64,000 nucleotides of DNA from Burkholderia sp. SRS-W-2-2016 (GCF_001931485.1 NZ_MSDV01000055.1:22777-86776); one strand, 5' to 3'; counted from the stretch's first letter, positions 37,156 through 46,387 are shown. Numbers and translations are program-made. Notes: generated from the letters alone by a model not told the origin.

Positions 37156-37534
37156 ACGGAACGAAGCGGCGGTCGAGGTCAGAGGAAATGCCCTTTTATG
37201 GAGTGATCCGGAGAGCAGCATGGTAGCAGCGAAGCGGATCGTTTCAATTCAAACCAGTCAAAAGGCCCGGGACCACGATCCCGATCCGGTTTCACGCGGC
37301 AAGCCGCGCGGCCGACCGGGCGGGCCGGGCCATCATAGCCAGCCGGCTGGCTCGTGGCTACCGGGAGTACTCCCAAACGGCTCGCCGGCCATGCTTGCAC
37401 GCGCAACTGTAAGGGCGACGGATGAGAACATTGTGAAAATGCGTGACGGGTCGGCGCGTCGGCGGCTCGGCGGATCGGCCTTCGCGGGTTCTTTGCCGGG
37501 CGGCAGCAAAGCGCCGACGCAGGCCGGCGAATGA
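37156..37534. other. intergenic stretch without a supported gene
   Basis: About 380 bp between two minus-strand genes. Open frames crossing it have no domain or ribosome binding site. It should include the promoter of the lipoprotein gene. Confidence 0.4.
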
Positions 37535-38176
37535 TCAGAAAAAACCCGCTTTTCCCTGCGTCAGATCGGTGACGGTGCGTTTCGCGTCGTCGAGCGCGGT
37601 GGCGGGCACGCGCATCGTCATCTTCACCAGCATCCCGTACGCGCTGTCCACCAGCGCGTAGCCTTGCGCGTCCATCCAGCGGCGCACTTTCGCTTCGTCG
37701 GCATAACTGACTTCCACGCCGAGAGACAGCTGCGCAATCCGCTCGACGCGCGGCGCATCGAGCAGCGCCGACGCGATCGCATCGGTGTACGCGCGCACCA
37801 GCCCGCCGGCGCCGAGCTTCACGCCGCCGTAGTAGCGGACCACAGCCGCGAGCACGCCATCCAGATCGTGATGCCGGAGTACTTCGAGAATCGGCCGGCC
37901 CGCGGTGCCGGACGGTTCGCCGTCGTCGGACATGCCGGACTGGCCGCCCGCCAGCAGCGCCCAGCACACGTGCGTCGCGGCCGGGTGCTCGGCGCGCAGA
38001 CGCTGCAGTTCGGCCATCGCGGCGTCGCGATCGGCGACCGGAATCGCATGCGCGATGAAGCGGCTCTTGCGAATTTCGAGTTCCGCGCTCAGCGGCGCGG
38101 GCAAAGTATAGGTGGGCAAGGCAAAGACGCGAGTGGATAAGGACGGCGCGCCGCAACGGGGCGCGATGTCCGTCAT
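37535..38176 (-). CDS. YigZ/IMPACT family protein
   Basis: Cytoplasmic protein of 213 residues: an N-terminal UPF0029/IMPACT domain with EIRKSRFIAHAIPV, the run DDGEPSGTAGRPILEVL and VVRYYGGVKLGAGGLVRAY, then a C-terminal DUF1949 domain. The family is widespread and linked to translation or ribosome functions, without a settled reaction. Start chosen at MTDIAPRCG. It is divergent from the second LysE gene; the starts are 125 bp apart. Confidence 0.93.
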   Translation of the reverse strand: MTDIAPRCGAPSLSTRVFALPTYTLPAPLSAELEIRKSRFIAHAIPVADRDAAMAELQRLRAEHPAATHVCWALLAGGQSGMSDDGEPSGTAGRPILEVLRHHDLDGVLAAVVRYYGGVKLGAGGLVRAYTDAIASALLDAPRVERIAQLSLGVEVSYADEAKVRRWMDAQGYALVDSAYGMLVKMTMRVPATALDDAKRTVTDLTQGKAGFF

Positions 38177-38300
38177 GGTAGCGGATCGGTCGCGCCGCGG
38201 GCACGCGCGGCGGGCGTTCGATGCCTCGTCTACAATGGCCGTCACGAACGCGCACCGACGTCCACCGACATATCGAGCCAGCGCGTCGCAAGGAGACGAC

Positions 38301-38927
38301 ATGCTTGAACTATCCACCCTGGGCACTTTCGTGGCCGTCGTGCTCGGCCTGTTTCTGATTCCGGGTCCGGCCGTTCTGCTGGTGTTGACGCGTACGATGC
38401 AAGGCGGCCGCAAGACCGGCATTCTGACCGGCCTCGGGATCGCAGCCGGCGATTTCATCCACACGCTGGGCGCCGCGGTCGGTCTTTCCGCACTGCTGAT
38501 GACTTCCGCGCTGGCTTTCAACGTTGTGAAATTCGTCGGCGCCGCGTATCTGGTCTATCTGGGCATTCGCGCATTGCGCGCGAAACAGGCGAGCGCGGAT
38601 CTGCCGGCGGTCGCGCCGCTGTCGGGTTCGAAGGCTTTCCTGCAGGCGATTCCCGCCGAAGTGCTGAACCCGAAAACCGCGCTGTTTTTCCTCGCGTTTT
38701 TGCCGCAATTCGTGCGGCCCGAGCATGGCTCGACGTTTCTGCAATTCGCGACGCTCGGGCTGATTTTCGTCGCCATGAGCGCGCTTTACACGACCTTGCT
38801 GGTGCTGACGATGCGCCCGGTCGGCAGACTCGTGAAGCGCTTAACGTGGTTGACGCGCTGGCAGAACAAGCTGATCGGCGTGCTGTTTATCTCGCTCGGC
38901 TTGCGCGTGGCGGTGCAGACGCGCTGA
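38301..38927 (+). CDS. LysE/RhtB family exporter
   Basis: Membrane exporter of 208 residues with about six helices, of the LysE/RhtB family. Visible are LFLIPGPAVLLVLTRTMQGG in the first loop, GAAYLVYLGIRALRAKQ in the third helix and NPKTALFFLAFLPQFVRPE in the middle. An AAGGAGACGAC leader fixes the start. It has its own terminator and is not in an operon. The substrate is unknown. Confidence 0.92.
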   Translation: MLELSTLGTFVAVVLGLFLIPGPAVLLVLTRTMQGGRKTGILTGLGIAAGDFIHTLGAAVGLSALLMTSALAFNVVKFVGAAYLVYLGIRALRAKQASADLPAVAPLSGSKAFLQAIPAEVLNPKTALFFLAFLPQFVRPEHGSTFLQFATLGLIFVAMSALYTTLLVLTMRPVGRLVKRLTWLTRWQNKLIGVLFISLGLRVAVQTR

Positions 38928-38980
38928 GCCGGTTAAGACATCGGAGACGGGAAACACGAAACGCGCTTGGCGCGGATAAG

Positions 38981-39016
38981 GAGTGCTGTATATGCGTACA
39001 GCACTCTTTATTTTAT
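38981..39016 (+). terminator. Rho-independent terminator of the LysE gene
   Basis: A perfect 10-bp stem (GAGTGCTGTA), 6-nt loop and an AT-rich tail TTTATTTTAT, 53 bp after the stop codon. Confidence 0.85.
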
Positions 39017-39063
39017 GGAAGGGGGCGAGAAGAAGAGGGGTGACGCAGATGACGCGCTTGAAT

Positions 39064-39147
39064 TCAGGCCAGCGCGAGCATGACCAGCGACGAAACGACA
39101 ACGACAAAAAGACAGCTCGCGGTTAGCAGGTCGTAAGGAAAATTCAT
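39064..39147 (-). CDS. possible 27-residue membrane peptide
   Basis: A frame starting MNFPYDLLTASCLF and continuing as one hydrophobic helix to the end, in an otherwise empty gap. Such single-helix peptides exist as subunits of transporters and oxidases. The ribosome binding site is weak (GAGAGCC). Function unknown. Confidence 0.35.
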   Translation of the reverse strand: MNFPYDLLTASCLFVVVVSSLVMLALA

Positions 39148-39289
39148 GATATGGCTCTCGAACCTGTAAGGCAGAAAGAGCAATCATAGGTACAAGCGCC
39201 GCAGGCGATTGTTAAGCTTTGCAAGACCTCGCGGCGGCGGCCCGCGCGAATCGCGTGCTGCGCACCGCCGCCGACTTCTGGAGACCGCG

Positions 39290-39919
39290 ATGCCCGACGA
39301 CCCACTCTCAACGACGCGCACGATCGAATTCTGGTTCGATTTCGGCAGCAACTACAGCTATCTGAGCACGATGCGTATCGAAGCGCTGGCGGATGCGCGC
39401 AATGTGCGGATCGTCTGGCGGCCGTTTCTGCTGGGGCCGGTATTTCGCCAGCTCGGCTTCGACAACTCGCCGTTCGTTCTGCAAAAGGAAAAAGGCGCGT
39501 ACGTGTGGAAAGACATGGAGCGCCAATGCCGCAAATATGGCCTTGCGCTGACGCGTCCGAGCACGTTTCCGCGTGCCGCGTTGCTGGCGATGCGCGTCGC
39601 GCTGGCCGGTGCGGACGAGCCGTGGATCGGCGCCTACTGCCGCAAGATCATGCAATTGAATTTCGCCGAGGATCGCGATATCGGTTCGCCCGAGGTCGTC
39701 AGCGAAGCGCTCGACTCGCTCGGCTTACCCACACAGCGCATTATCGACGCCGCGCTAGCCGACGCGAACAAGCTGCGCCTGCGCGAGCAGACCGAATCGG
39801 CCGTGAATAAAGGCATATTCGGCGCGCCGACGTTTTTCGTCGGCGGCGAAATGTTCTGGGGTAACGACAGGCTGGAGGATGCTTTGGACTACTGCGAGAC
39901 GCTGCCGGCGCGCGCCTGA
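39290..39919 (+). CDS. 2-hydroxychromene-2-carboxylate isomerase (DsbA-family, kappa-GST type)
   Basis: Cytoplasmic thioredoxin-fold enzyme of 209 residues. Family members isomerise 2-hydroxychromene-2-carboxylate with glutathione in naphthalene breakdown, but many are stand-alone and of unknown substrate. Visible are the active-site Ser in FDFGSNYSYL, the helical insertion WRPFLLGPVFRQLG with DMERQCRKYGL, and the cis-Pro loop GIFGAPTFFVGGEMFWGNDR at the end. No aromatic-degradation genes are nearby. Start at MPDDPLSTT. Confidence 0.88.
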   Translation: MPDDPLSTTRTIEFWFDFGSNYSYLSTMRIEALADARNVRIVWRPFLLGPVFRQLGFDNSPFVLQKEKGAYVWKDMERQCRKYGLALTRPSTFPRAALLAMRVALAGADEPWIGAYCRKIMQLNFAEDRDIGSPEVVSEALDSLGLPTQRIIDAALADANKLRLREQTESAVNKGIFGAPTFFVGGEMFWGNDRLEDALDYCETLPARA

Positions 39920-39946
39920 AATTGCCGCGCGTGGCGAGCGCCGCGC

Positions 39947-40201
39947 TCAGTCGGCCTGCTGGCAGAAGCGGCGGCCGGGCACGTGAGAGGCCATCGCCTG
40001 AGCGATTTCGAGGGGAGTACTTTCGGCGGGAACGACACGGCGGCTCGATTCGGGCGCGTGCTTCATCGTCCATTCGACGAGCCGGTATGAACGGCCCCAG
40101 GGCGGTTGCAGCGGATCGGAGACCTTGCAGGAGTGAATCTGGCGAACCCATTCATGGCCGGGCATCGCACGCAGGTGTTCGACAACCATATCTTCAACCA
40201 T
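39947..40201 (-). CDS. hypothetical protein (84 residues)
   Basis: Small soluble protein starting MVEDMVVEHLRAM, with many charged residues and no membrane segment. A clear GGAGG site lies 7 bp before the ATG. It ends close to the isomerase gene, convergently. No domain is recognised. Confidence 0.75.
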   Translation of the reverse strand: MVEDMVVEHLRAMPGHEWVRQIHSCKVSDPLQPPWGRSYRLVEWTMKHAPESSRRVVPAESTPLEIAQAMASHVPGRRFCQQAD

Positions 40202-40262
40202 GATTTACCTCCGTCTTTTTTGGGCACGAACAGCTTCCGGCGCATTTTTTGGCATCCCCAAG

Positions 40263-40289
40263 AAAAAGCGCCGCCGATGTTCTGGCGGC
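40263..40289 (-). terminator. Rho-independent terminator downstream of the penicillin-binding protein gene
   Basis: A 6-bp GCCGCC/GGCGGC stem with an 8-nt loop, followed on the minus strand by a five-T run, 140 bp after the gene. Confidence 0.6.
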
Positions 40290-40429
40290 TCAACAGGGGA
40301 TGAGCGACATAGTTGCAGGGAACAATTAAGCCAAACTTAAGAGCCGTCATGATTGCCCAAACCAATGTCAATGCGTGTAAGCGAGTGCAAGCGAATGCAA
40401 GCGGACGTGTTATGGACGCTTATCTTTTT

Positions 40430-42178
40430 TCACACTCCCGCCGCGTCCGGCAACACGCCCAATAATTGCAACGAGCCGCCCATCACGCCGCTGAATACCG
40501 GCCCCGCGACCGTGCCGCCATAAAACGCCTTGCCGGCCGGGTCGTCGATCATCACGGCGACGATCAGGCGCGGATCGCTCATCGGCGCCATGCCGACGAA
40601 TAGCGCGCGGTAGCGGTTCTTCGCGTAGGTCGCGCCGATCTGCTTGCGCGCGGTGCCGGTCTTGCCGCCGACCCGGTAGCCTTCCACCGTCGCCGCGCGC
40701 CCGGTGCCGCCGGCGCCAGTGGCCATCTCCAGCATGTTGCGGATCGCGCGCGCGGTGGCCGGCGTCGTGACCTGCTCGCTGTGCGCGCTGAACGCGTCTT
40801 CGGAACTGGCATCGGCAGCGGCGTCGAGCGGCTCGCGCAGCAGGCTCACACGCTGCATCGTGCCGTCGCCCGCATACGCGGTGTAGACCTGGGCGATCTG
40901 CAGCAGCGACACCGACAGCCCGTAGCCGTACGCCATCGTCGCCTGTTCGATCGGGCGCCAGCGTTTGAACGGCCGCACCTTGCCGGCGGCCACGCCGGGG
41001 AAGGTCAGCTCGGGTTTGATGCCGAGTCCGTACTGCTGGTACTTGGTCCAGATGGTCTCGGCCGGCAGGTTCAGCGCGAGCTTCGCGAGCGCGATGTTGC
41101 TCGACTTCTGCACTGCCTCGGCGACCGTCATCGTGCCGTGATTCGACGTGTCGTGAATCACCGCCGGGCCGATCTTGTACCAGCCGGGCCCGGTGTCGAT
41201 GACGCTTTGCGGCCGCACCTTGCCTTCGTCCATCGACAACGCGACGACCAGCGGCTTGATCGTCGAACCGGGCTCGAACGTGTCGATCACCGCGCGATTG
41301 CGCAACTGCCGGCCGGTCAGACCCGCGCGGTCGTTCGGATCGAAGCTCGGGTAATTGGCGAGCGCGAGAATCTCGCCGTTGCGCGCATCGAGCACGACCA
41401 CGCTGCCGGCTTCCGCGCGATGCTGCGCGATCGCGGCCTTCAACTGCGCATACGCGAGCTGCTGGATGCGCCGGTCGATCGTCAGCTGGATCGTCGCGCC
41501 GTTGCGCGCGGGTATCAGCGGGCGCGTCTCCGACACCACCCGGCCGAGCCGGTCGCGAATCACTTCGCGCTGGCCCGGCGTGCCCTCCAACTGTTCGTTG
41601 GCGGCCAGCTCGATCCCTTCCTGGCCGTTGTCCTCGATGTCGGTGAAGCCGACCACGTGCGCGGCCGACTCGCCTTCCGGATAAAAACGCTTGGAGTCGG
41701 CGATCTGCGTGATGCCGGTCAGGCCCAGGCGCGTTAGCTGCGCGGCGGTATCGGCGTCGACCTGGCGCTTGAGCAGCACGAAGCTGCGCTCGCCGCTCAG
41801 GCGCCGGCGCAGTTCCGCGGCCGGCAGATCGAGCAGCTTCGCGAGCGGTGCGATCGCGCTGTCTTCGACCAGCTTCGGCGTCGCCCAGATTTCGTAGGTG
41901 GCGAGACTGACCGCGAGCATCGAGCCATGACGGTCGACGATCCGCCCGCGCATCGCGTCGAGTTCGAGCACCCGCTGATAGCGCTTTTGCCCCTGATCGA
42001 CATAGAAGTCCTGATTGATGATCTGCACCCAGAACGCGCGGGCCGCGAGCGCCGCGAACGCGGCGAACACGATCAGGACGACGAACTTCGAGCGCCATGC
42101 GGGCAGGCGCGCGCTGAGCAGCGGATTCTTCGCGGCGGCATACGGATCGTGCGATGGCGGTTTTTTCTGACGGATCAT
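40430..42178 (-). CDS. class B penicillin-binding protein, FtsI/PBP3-like
   Basis: Inner-membrane transpeptidase of 582 residues that crosslinks peptidoglycan. There is one N-terminal helix (about 30-50), a PBP dimer domain (about 70-220, starting RGRIVDRHGSMLAVS), then the transpeptidase domain with SxxK in GSTIKPLV (Ser at about 295), SSN in KSSNIALAK and KTGT at about 485. It resembles septal FtsI, but none of its neighbours belong to the mra/fts division cluster, so it is probably a second copy. Start at MIRQKKPPSHD; upstream residues look non-coding. Confidence 0.92.
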   Translation of the reverse strand: MIRQKKPPSHDPYAAAKNPLLSARLPAWRSKFVVLIVFAAFAALAARAFWVQIINQDFYVDQGQKRYQRVLELDAMRGRIVDRHGSMLAVSLATYEIWATPKLVEDSAIAPLAKLLDLPAAELRRRLSGERSFVLLKRQVDADTAAQLTRLGLTGITQIADSKRFYPEGESAAHVVGFTDIEDNGQEGIELAANEQLEGTPGQREVIRDRLGRVVSETRPLIPARNGATIQLTIDRRIQQLAYAQLKAAIAQHRAEAGSVVVLDARNGEILALANYPSFDPNDRAGLTGRQLRNRAVIDTFEPGSTIKPLVVALSMDEGKVRPQSVIDTGPGWYKIGPAVIHDTSNHGTMTVAEAVQKSSNIALAKLALNLPAETIWTKYQQYGLGIKPELTFPGVAAGKVRPFKRWRPIEQATMAYGYGLSVSLLQIAQVYTAYAGDGTMQRVSLLREPLDAAADASSEDAFSAHSEQVTTPATARAIRNMLEMATGAGGTGRAATVEGYRVGGKTGTARKQIGATYAKNRYRALFVGMAPMSDPRLIVAVMIDDPAGKAFYGGTVAGPVFSGVMGGSLQLLGVLPDAAGV

Positions 42179-42443
42179 AAGCGCGGCTGGCGGACGGGTG
42201 GACCTCTCGATTGAACGAAGCCGCCGCGCCGGCGAGGGCGGGGCGGCATTGGCGCATGGCCGTTGCGGATTGCGCGTCGGTGGACTACAGCGAGCCGGCA
42301 GGCAATCGGACAACGGCCATTGGCTGGCTGATTGTAAATAAAACGTAATTCAAATGCGAGGATTGTGAAAGCTGCTTGACGTGGCACGCGGATACGCGGC
42401 CACGCTGCGCGAGCGCCGAAGACGAGCGCTAAAAACGAGCGCC
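42179..42443. other. upstream region of the penicillin-binding protein gene
   Basis: No supported gene. An AT-rich stretch near 42335-42360 is a likely promoter zone on the minus strand. Confidence 0.4.
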
Positions 42444-42482
42444 AAAGAAAAAGCCGCGCGGATCTGCAAAATCCGCGCGGCT
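42444..42482 (-). terminator. Rho-independent terminator downstream of the chemoreceptor gene
   Basis: A 12-bp perfect stem (AGCCGCGCGGAT) with a 7-nt loop; on the minus strand it is followed by TTTTTC. It lies about 150 bp after the chemoreceptor stop. Confidence 0.75.
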
Positions 42483-42527
42483 GACTCGTCCGATTGATGC
42501 GTCGACTCCGACGCGGCGTGTTGAAGG

Positions 42528-42560
42528 GGCGCTCCCCGCCTGTGGAGCGCCTTCTTTTTT
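42528..42560 (+). terminator. plus-strand terminator without an obvious gene
   Basis: An 8-bp stem GGCGCTCC/GGAGCGCC, 8-nt loop, then CTTCTTTTTT on the plus strand. Both flanking genes are on the minus strand, so no annotated plus-strand transcript ends here. It may mark the 3' end of a small RNA or an antisense transcript. Confidence 0.6.
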
Positions 42561-42629
42561 GCGCGCTGAACGCAGGGGTAATACAGAGGCCGAGGCGGGG
42601 CCGCTAACGCGGGGCGCCCTGTTGGCGGC

Positions 42630-44171
42630 TTACGCCGGCAACGCAAAACTCCCGATCGCGTCGCGCAGCACGCCGACCTGATCCTTCAGCGAATGCGCGG
42701 CGGCCGCGGCCTGTTCGACGAGCGCCGCATTCTGCTGCGTGACCTGATCCATCTCGCCGACCGCGCGATTGACCTGCTCGATCCCCGCGCTCTGTTCGCG
42801 CGACGCATGGCTGATTTCTTCGAGAATCTCGTTCACGCGTTTCACCGACTGCACGATCTCGCCCATCGTCGCGCCCGCGTTGGCGACCAGCGACGCGCCC
42901 GTCTCGACGGTATCGGTCGAGGTTTCGATCAGCGCCTTGATCTCCTTGGCCGCGGTCGCCGAGCGCTGCGCGAGGCTGCGCACCTCGGCGGCGACCACCG
43001 CGAAGCCGCGGCCCTGTTCGCCGGCGCGGGCTGCTTCGACCGCCGCGTTGAGCGCGAGGATGTTCGTCTGAAACGCGATGCCGTCGATCACCCCGATGAT
43101 GTCGCCGATCTGCCGCGAGCTCGCGGTGATCTCGCCCATCGTGCGCACCACGTCGTCGACGACCCGGCTGCCGCGCGTCGCGACGTTGGCCGCGTCGCTC
43201 GCGAGCTGCGCGGCCTGCAGCGCGCTGTCGGCGTTCTGCTTCACGTTGACGGTCATCTGGTCCATGCTCGACGCGGTCTGCACGAGCGCCGCCGCCTGCT
43301 CCTCGGTGCGTTGCGACAGGTCGGTGTTGCCGGCGGCGATTTCGCTCGCGCCGACGTTGATGTTCTCGGTGCCCTGACGGACCCGCGAAACCGTCTCGAC
43401 GAGCCCCGCCTGCATCGTGCGCAGCGCATGCAGCAGACTGCTCTGGTCGCGTGAATCGATGTGCACCGGCGTGGCCAGATTGCCTTGCGCCATCAGCCGC
43501 GCGTGTTCGACCGCCGCTTCGAGTTCGCCGCCGAGCGAGCGGCGGATGCTGCGCAGCACCAGCAGCATCACGAAGGTGGCGAGGCCGCCGAGCACGGCCG
43601 TGATCGCGAGCCAGCGCAGCAGCGTGCGATAGAACGCGCTCTGCACGTCGTCCATATACATGCCGGTCACGAGATACCAGTCCCACGGCGCGAAGCGCAT
43701 CGAGTAGCTGGTTTTCGGCACCGGCTGCTCGCTGCCCGGCTTGGCCCACAAATAATCGACGAAGCCGCCGCCCTCGCGATTGCCCGCGCGCACGATGTCG
43801 ACGAACAGATGGTTGCCGGCCGGGTCGGTGAACTGCGCGAGGTTCTTGCCGACCATCTCGGTCTTGAACGGATGCATCAGCATGACCGGCTGCGAATCGT
43901 TGATCGAGATGTAGCCGTCGCTGCCGTAGCGCATCGCGGCGAGTGTGGCGAGCGCCTGTTTTTTCGCGTCGTCTTCCGACAGCGCATGCTGCTGCGCGAG
44001 CGCGTAATAGCGGCCGACCACGTGATTGGCCTGGTCGATCAGCGAGCGCAATTGATCGCGCCGGTCGGCAATCATCGCGGTGCGATGCTGCCACGCGCCG
44101 AAGCCGCCGATCAGGATCAGACCGACCCACATCACGGCGATCATCGAGGCGAGTTTTCGGTTCAGAGTCAT
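42630..44171 (-). CDS. methyl-accepting chemotaxis protein with a Cache sensor
   Basis: Transmembrane chemoreceptor of 513 residues: helix 1 (about 8-28), a periplasmic single-Cache domain (about 35-185, with GSDGYISINDSQPVMLMHPF), helix 2 (about 188-208), HAMP (about 208-262) and the signalling hairpin. The tip is IAFQTNILALNAAVEAARAG with EQGRGFAVVAAEVRSLAQRS. No C-terminal methyl-transferase tether pentapeptide is seen. Cache domains of this type often bind small organic acids. The gene is monocistronic. Confidence 0.93.
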   Translation of the reverse strand: MTLNRKLASMIAVMWVGLILIGGFGAWQHRTAMIADRRDQLRSLIDQANHVVGRYYALAQQHALSEDDAKKQALATLAAMRYGSDGYISINDSQPVMLMHPFKTEMVGKNLAQFTDPAGNHLFVDIVRAGNREGGGFVDYLWAKPGSEQPVPKTSYSMRFAPWDWYLVTGMYMDDVQSAFYRTLLRWLAITAVLGGLATFVMLLVLRSIRRSLGGELEAAVEHARLMAQGNLATPVHIDSRDQSSLLHALRTMQAGLVETVSRVRQGTENINVGASEIAAGNTDLSQRTEEQAAALVQTASSMDQMTVNVKQNADSALQAAQLASDAANVATRGSRVVDDVVRTMGEITASSRQIGDIIGVIDGIAFQTNILALNAAVEAARAGEQGRGFAVVAAEVRSLAQRSATAAKEIKALIETSTDTVETGASLVANAGATMGEIVQSVKRVNEILEEISHASREQSAGIEQVNRAVGEMDQVTQQNAALVEQAAAAAHSLKDQVGVLRDAIGSFALPA

Positions 44172-44302
44172 AGCGAGGGGGAAGGGCTTATAGCCGCTTG
44201 GGTCCGTTGGAGTGGCGGTCGGGTTGCCGCTTGCTGTGTTTACGGCGCACGGTGCGCTTCATGCAGGCAGGGGAAACCCGCTGTTTTTGCGCGGCTATTC
44301 GT

Positions 44303-44314
44303 CTGATTAATCAG
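44303..44314. promoter_or_regulatory. 12-bp palindrome
   Basis: CTGATTAATCAG is self-complementary. It lies 130 bp upstream of the chemoreceptor start. The binding protein is unknown. Confidence 0.35.
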
Positions 44315-44437
44315 CGGTTTATAGAGACTCCGCGCGGTAAAAACGCCGTCAATCCGGGCGGGATTTTTGACGAATTCATATAGGCGGTAATTGATCGATT
44401 AAGCGGCCAATTCGACGCGAAGCCGATAAAAAAAATA

Positions 44438-44453
44438 GCGTTTATATAAACGC
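44438..44453. promoter_or_regulatory. 16-bp palindrome upstream of the AEP operon
   Basis: GCGTTTATATAAACGC is perfectly self-complementary, in AT-rich DNA 210 bp before the PEP mutase gene. It could be an operator; no regulator gene is adjacent. Confidence 0.45.
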
Positions 44454-44662
44454 GCAAAATCCCGCCGCAATTGCCGCCCCGCGCGCCGCGATGTGGCAGG
44501 GGAAGCGCAAAACGACACATTTTTCCACTTAACCGCAACCCGAAAAACTCATCGCCCGTTTCAACCGCCTGTCATAAAAAATTCCGCTATAGTCGCCCTT
44601 TTCCAGTCGCAGCCGGGCACAGAACAACGTCAATAAGCCCGCCACCAGGAGTAGCGAAAAAA

Positions 44663-46387
44663 ATGAATGCACGCGAACCCGCCTTTGTTTCCACGTCCCG
44701 CAGCGCACGTCTGCGCCAGATGCTCGTCAGCAACGAACTCGAATTCATGATGGAGGCCCATAACGGCCTGTCCGCGCGGATCGTGCGCGAAGCCGGCTTC
44801 AAGGCGATCTGGGGCTCGGGCCTCGCGATCTCCGCGCAGTTCGGCGTGCGCGACAACAACGAGGCGAGCTGGACCCAGGTGGTCGACACGCTCGAATTCA
44901 TGGCCGACGCGAGCGATCTGCCGATCCTGCTCGACGGCGACACCGGCTACGGCAACTTCAACAACGTGCGCCGGCTGGTGCGCAAGCTCGAACAGCGCGG
45001 CATCGCCGGCGTGTGTATCGAAGACAAACAGTTTCCGAAGACCAACAGCTTCATCAATGGCGAAGCGCAACCGCTCGCCGATATCGACGAGTTCTGCGGC
45101 AAGATCAAGGCCGGCAAGGATTCGCAGACCGACGAGAATTTCTCGATCGTCGCGCGCGTCGAGGCGCTGATCGCCGGCTGGGGCATGGACGAAGCGCTGC
45201 GCCGCGCGGAGGCGTATCGCCAGGCCGGCGCCGACGCGATCCTGATTCACAGCAAGCTGTCGCGCCCCGACGAGATTCTCGAATTCGCGCGCGAATGGGC
45301 GGGTCGCGGCCCGCTCGTGATCGTGCCGACCAAGTACTACAGCACGCCGACCGAAGTGTTCCGCGAAGCGGGCATCAGCACCGTGATCTGGGCGAACCAT
45401 CTGATCCGCGCGGCGACCTCGGCGATGCAGGCGGTCGCGAAGGAAATCCACACGAGCGAAACGCTGGTCAACGTCGAAGACAGCATCGCCGCGGTCAACG
45501 AAATTTTCCGCCTGCAGGATGCCGACGAATACTCGGAAGCCGAAGACCGCTATCTGTCCGGCGGCCGCGTCGCGGGCTCCGCGGTGGTGCTCGCCGCGAG
45601 CCGCGGCAAGGGCCTCGAAGCGGTCACCGAAGACCGTCCGAAGGTGATGCTGCCGATCGCCGGCAAGCCGCTGCTGCGCTGGCTCGTCGATGCGTTCAAG
45701 AAGCAGAACGTCAACGACATCACCGTGGTCGGCGGCTATCGCGCCGATGCGATCGACACCGCCGGCATCCGCCTCGTCGTCAACGAACAGCATGCGCAGA
45801 CCGGCGAACTCGCGTCGCTCGCGTGCGCGCTGGACAAGCTGAACGGCGACACCGTGATCTCGTACGGCGATCTGCTGTTCCGCAGCTACATCCTGCGCGA
45901 TCTGGTCGAGAGCGAAGCGGACTTCAGCGTGGTCGTCGATTCGTCGCTGACCGATACGGAAAACGCCAGCGTGCGCGATTTCGCGTGGTGCTCGGCGGCC
46001 GACGACCGCGGTCTGTTCGGCACCAAGGTCGTGCTGCGCCATGTCGCGAGCGGCCAGGAACAGTCGGGCGCGGCAGTCGGCGGCCAGGCGCCGCACGGCC
46101 GCTGGATGGGTCTGCTGAACGTGCGCGGCGCGGGCCGTGAGCGTTTGCAGGCGGTGATGAGCGAGCTGCAAAAGCGCGCCGATTTCGCGTCGCTCGACAT
46201 GCCGGCGCTCTTGAACGCGCTGGTCGAAGCGGGCGAGTCGATCGAAGTGCAATACGTGCACGGCCACTGGCGCGGCGTCAACGATCTCGACGACTTCCGC
46301 CGCGCGGGCGACTTCGCGCATGCGCAGGCACCGTTCGCGAGCGCGGTCGGCGAGGCTCGCGATGCCGCCCACGGAGGCGCGCAATGA
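44663..46387 (+). CDS. aepX: phosphoenolpyruvate mutase fused to a nucleotidyltransferase domain
   Basis: Bifunctional protein of 574 residues. The N-terminal half (about 15-295) is PEP mutase of the isocitrate-lyase superfamily, which rearranges phosphoenolpyruvate to phosphonopyruvate; the diagnostic loop EDKQFPKTNS is at 120-129 and the metal-binding LLDGDTGYGN at about 89. The C-terminal half (about 310-560) is a sugar-phosphate-type nucleotidyltransferase: LAASRGKGL, DRPKVMLPIAGKPLL and VISYGDLLF. Similar domains make CMP-2-aminoethylphosphonate (PntC type). An AGGAG site lies 13 bp before the ATG. It is the first gene of the AEP operon. Confidence 0.93.
   Translation: MNAREPAFVSTSRSARLRQMLVSNELEFMMEAHNGLSARIVREAGFKAIWGSGLAISAQFGVRDNNEASWTQVVDTLEFMADASDLPILLDGDTGYGNFNNVRRLVRKLEQRGIAGVCIEDKQFPKTNSFINGEAQPLADIDEFCGKIKAGKDSQTDENFSIVARVEALIAGWGMDEALRRAEAYRQAGADAILIHSKLSRPDEILEFAREWAGRGPLVIVPTKYYSTPTEVFREAGISTVIWANHLIRAATSAMQAVAKEIHTSETLVNVEDSIAAVNEIFRLQDADEYSEAEDRYLSGGRVAGSAVVLAASRGKGLEAVTEDRPKVMLPIAGKPLLRWLVDAFKKQNVNDITVVGGYRADAIDTAGIRLVVNEQHAQTGELASLACALDKLNGDTVISYGDLLFRSYILRDLVESEADFSVVVDSSLTDTENASVRDFAWCSAADDRGLFGTKVVLRHVASGQEQSGAAVGGQAPHGRWMGLLNVRGAGRERLQAVMSELQKRADFASLDMPALLNALVEAGESIEVQYVHGHWRGVNDLDDFRRAGDFAHAQAPFASAVGEARDAAHGGAQ

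Larger units (their letters stand above)
44172..44662. other. AT-rich promoter region between the chemoreceptor and the AEP operon
   Basis: About 490 bp without a supported gene. It holds two palindromes listed separately and a TATAGT -10-like hexamer at 44588. GC content falls visibly at 44330-44460. Confidence 0.55.
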
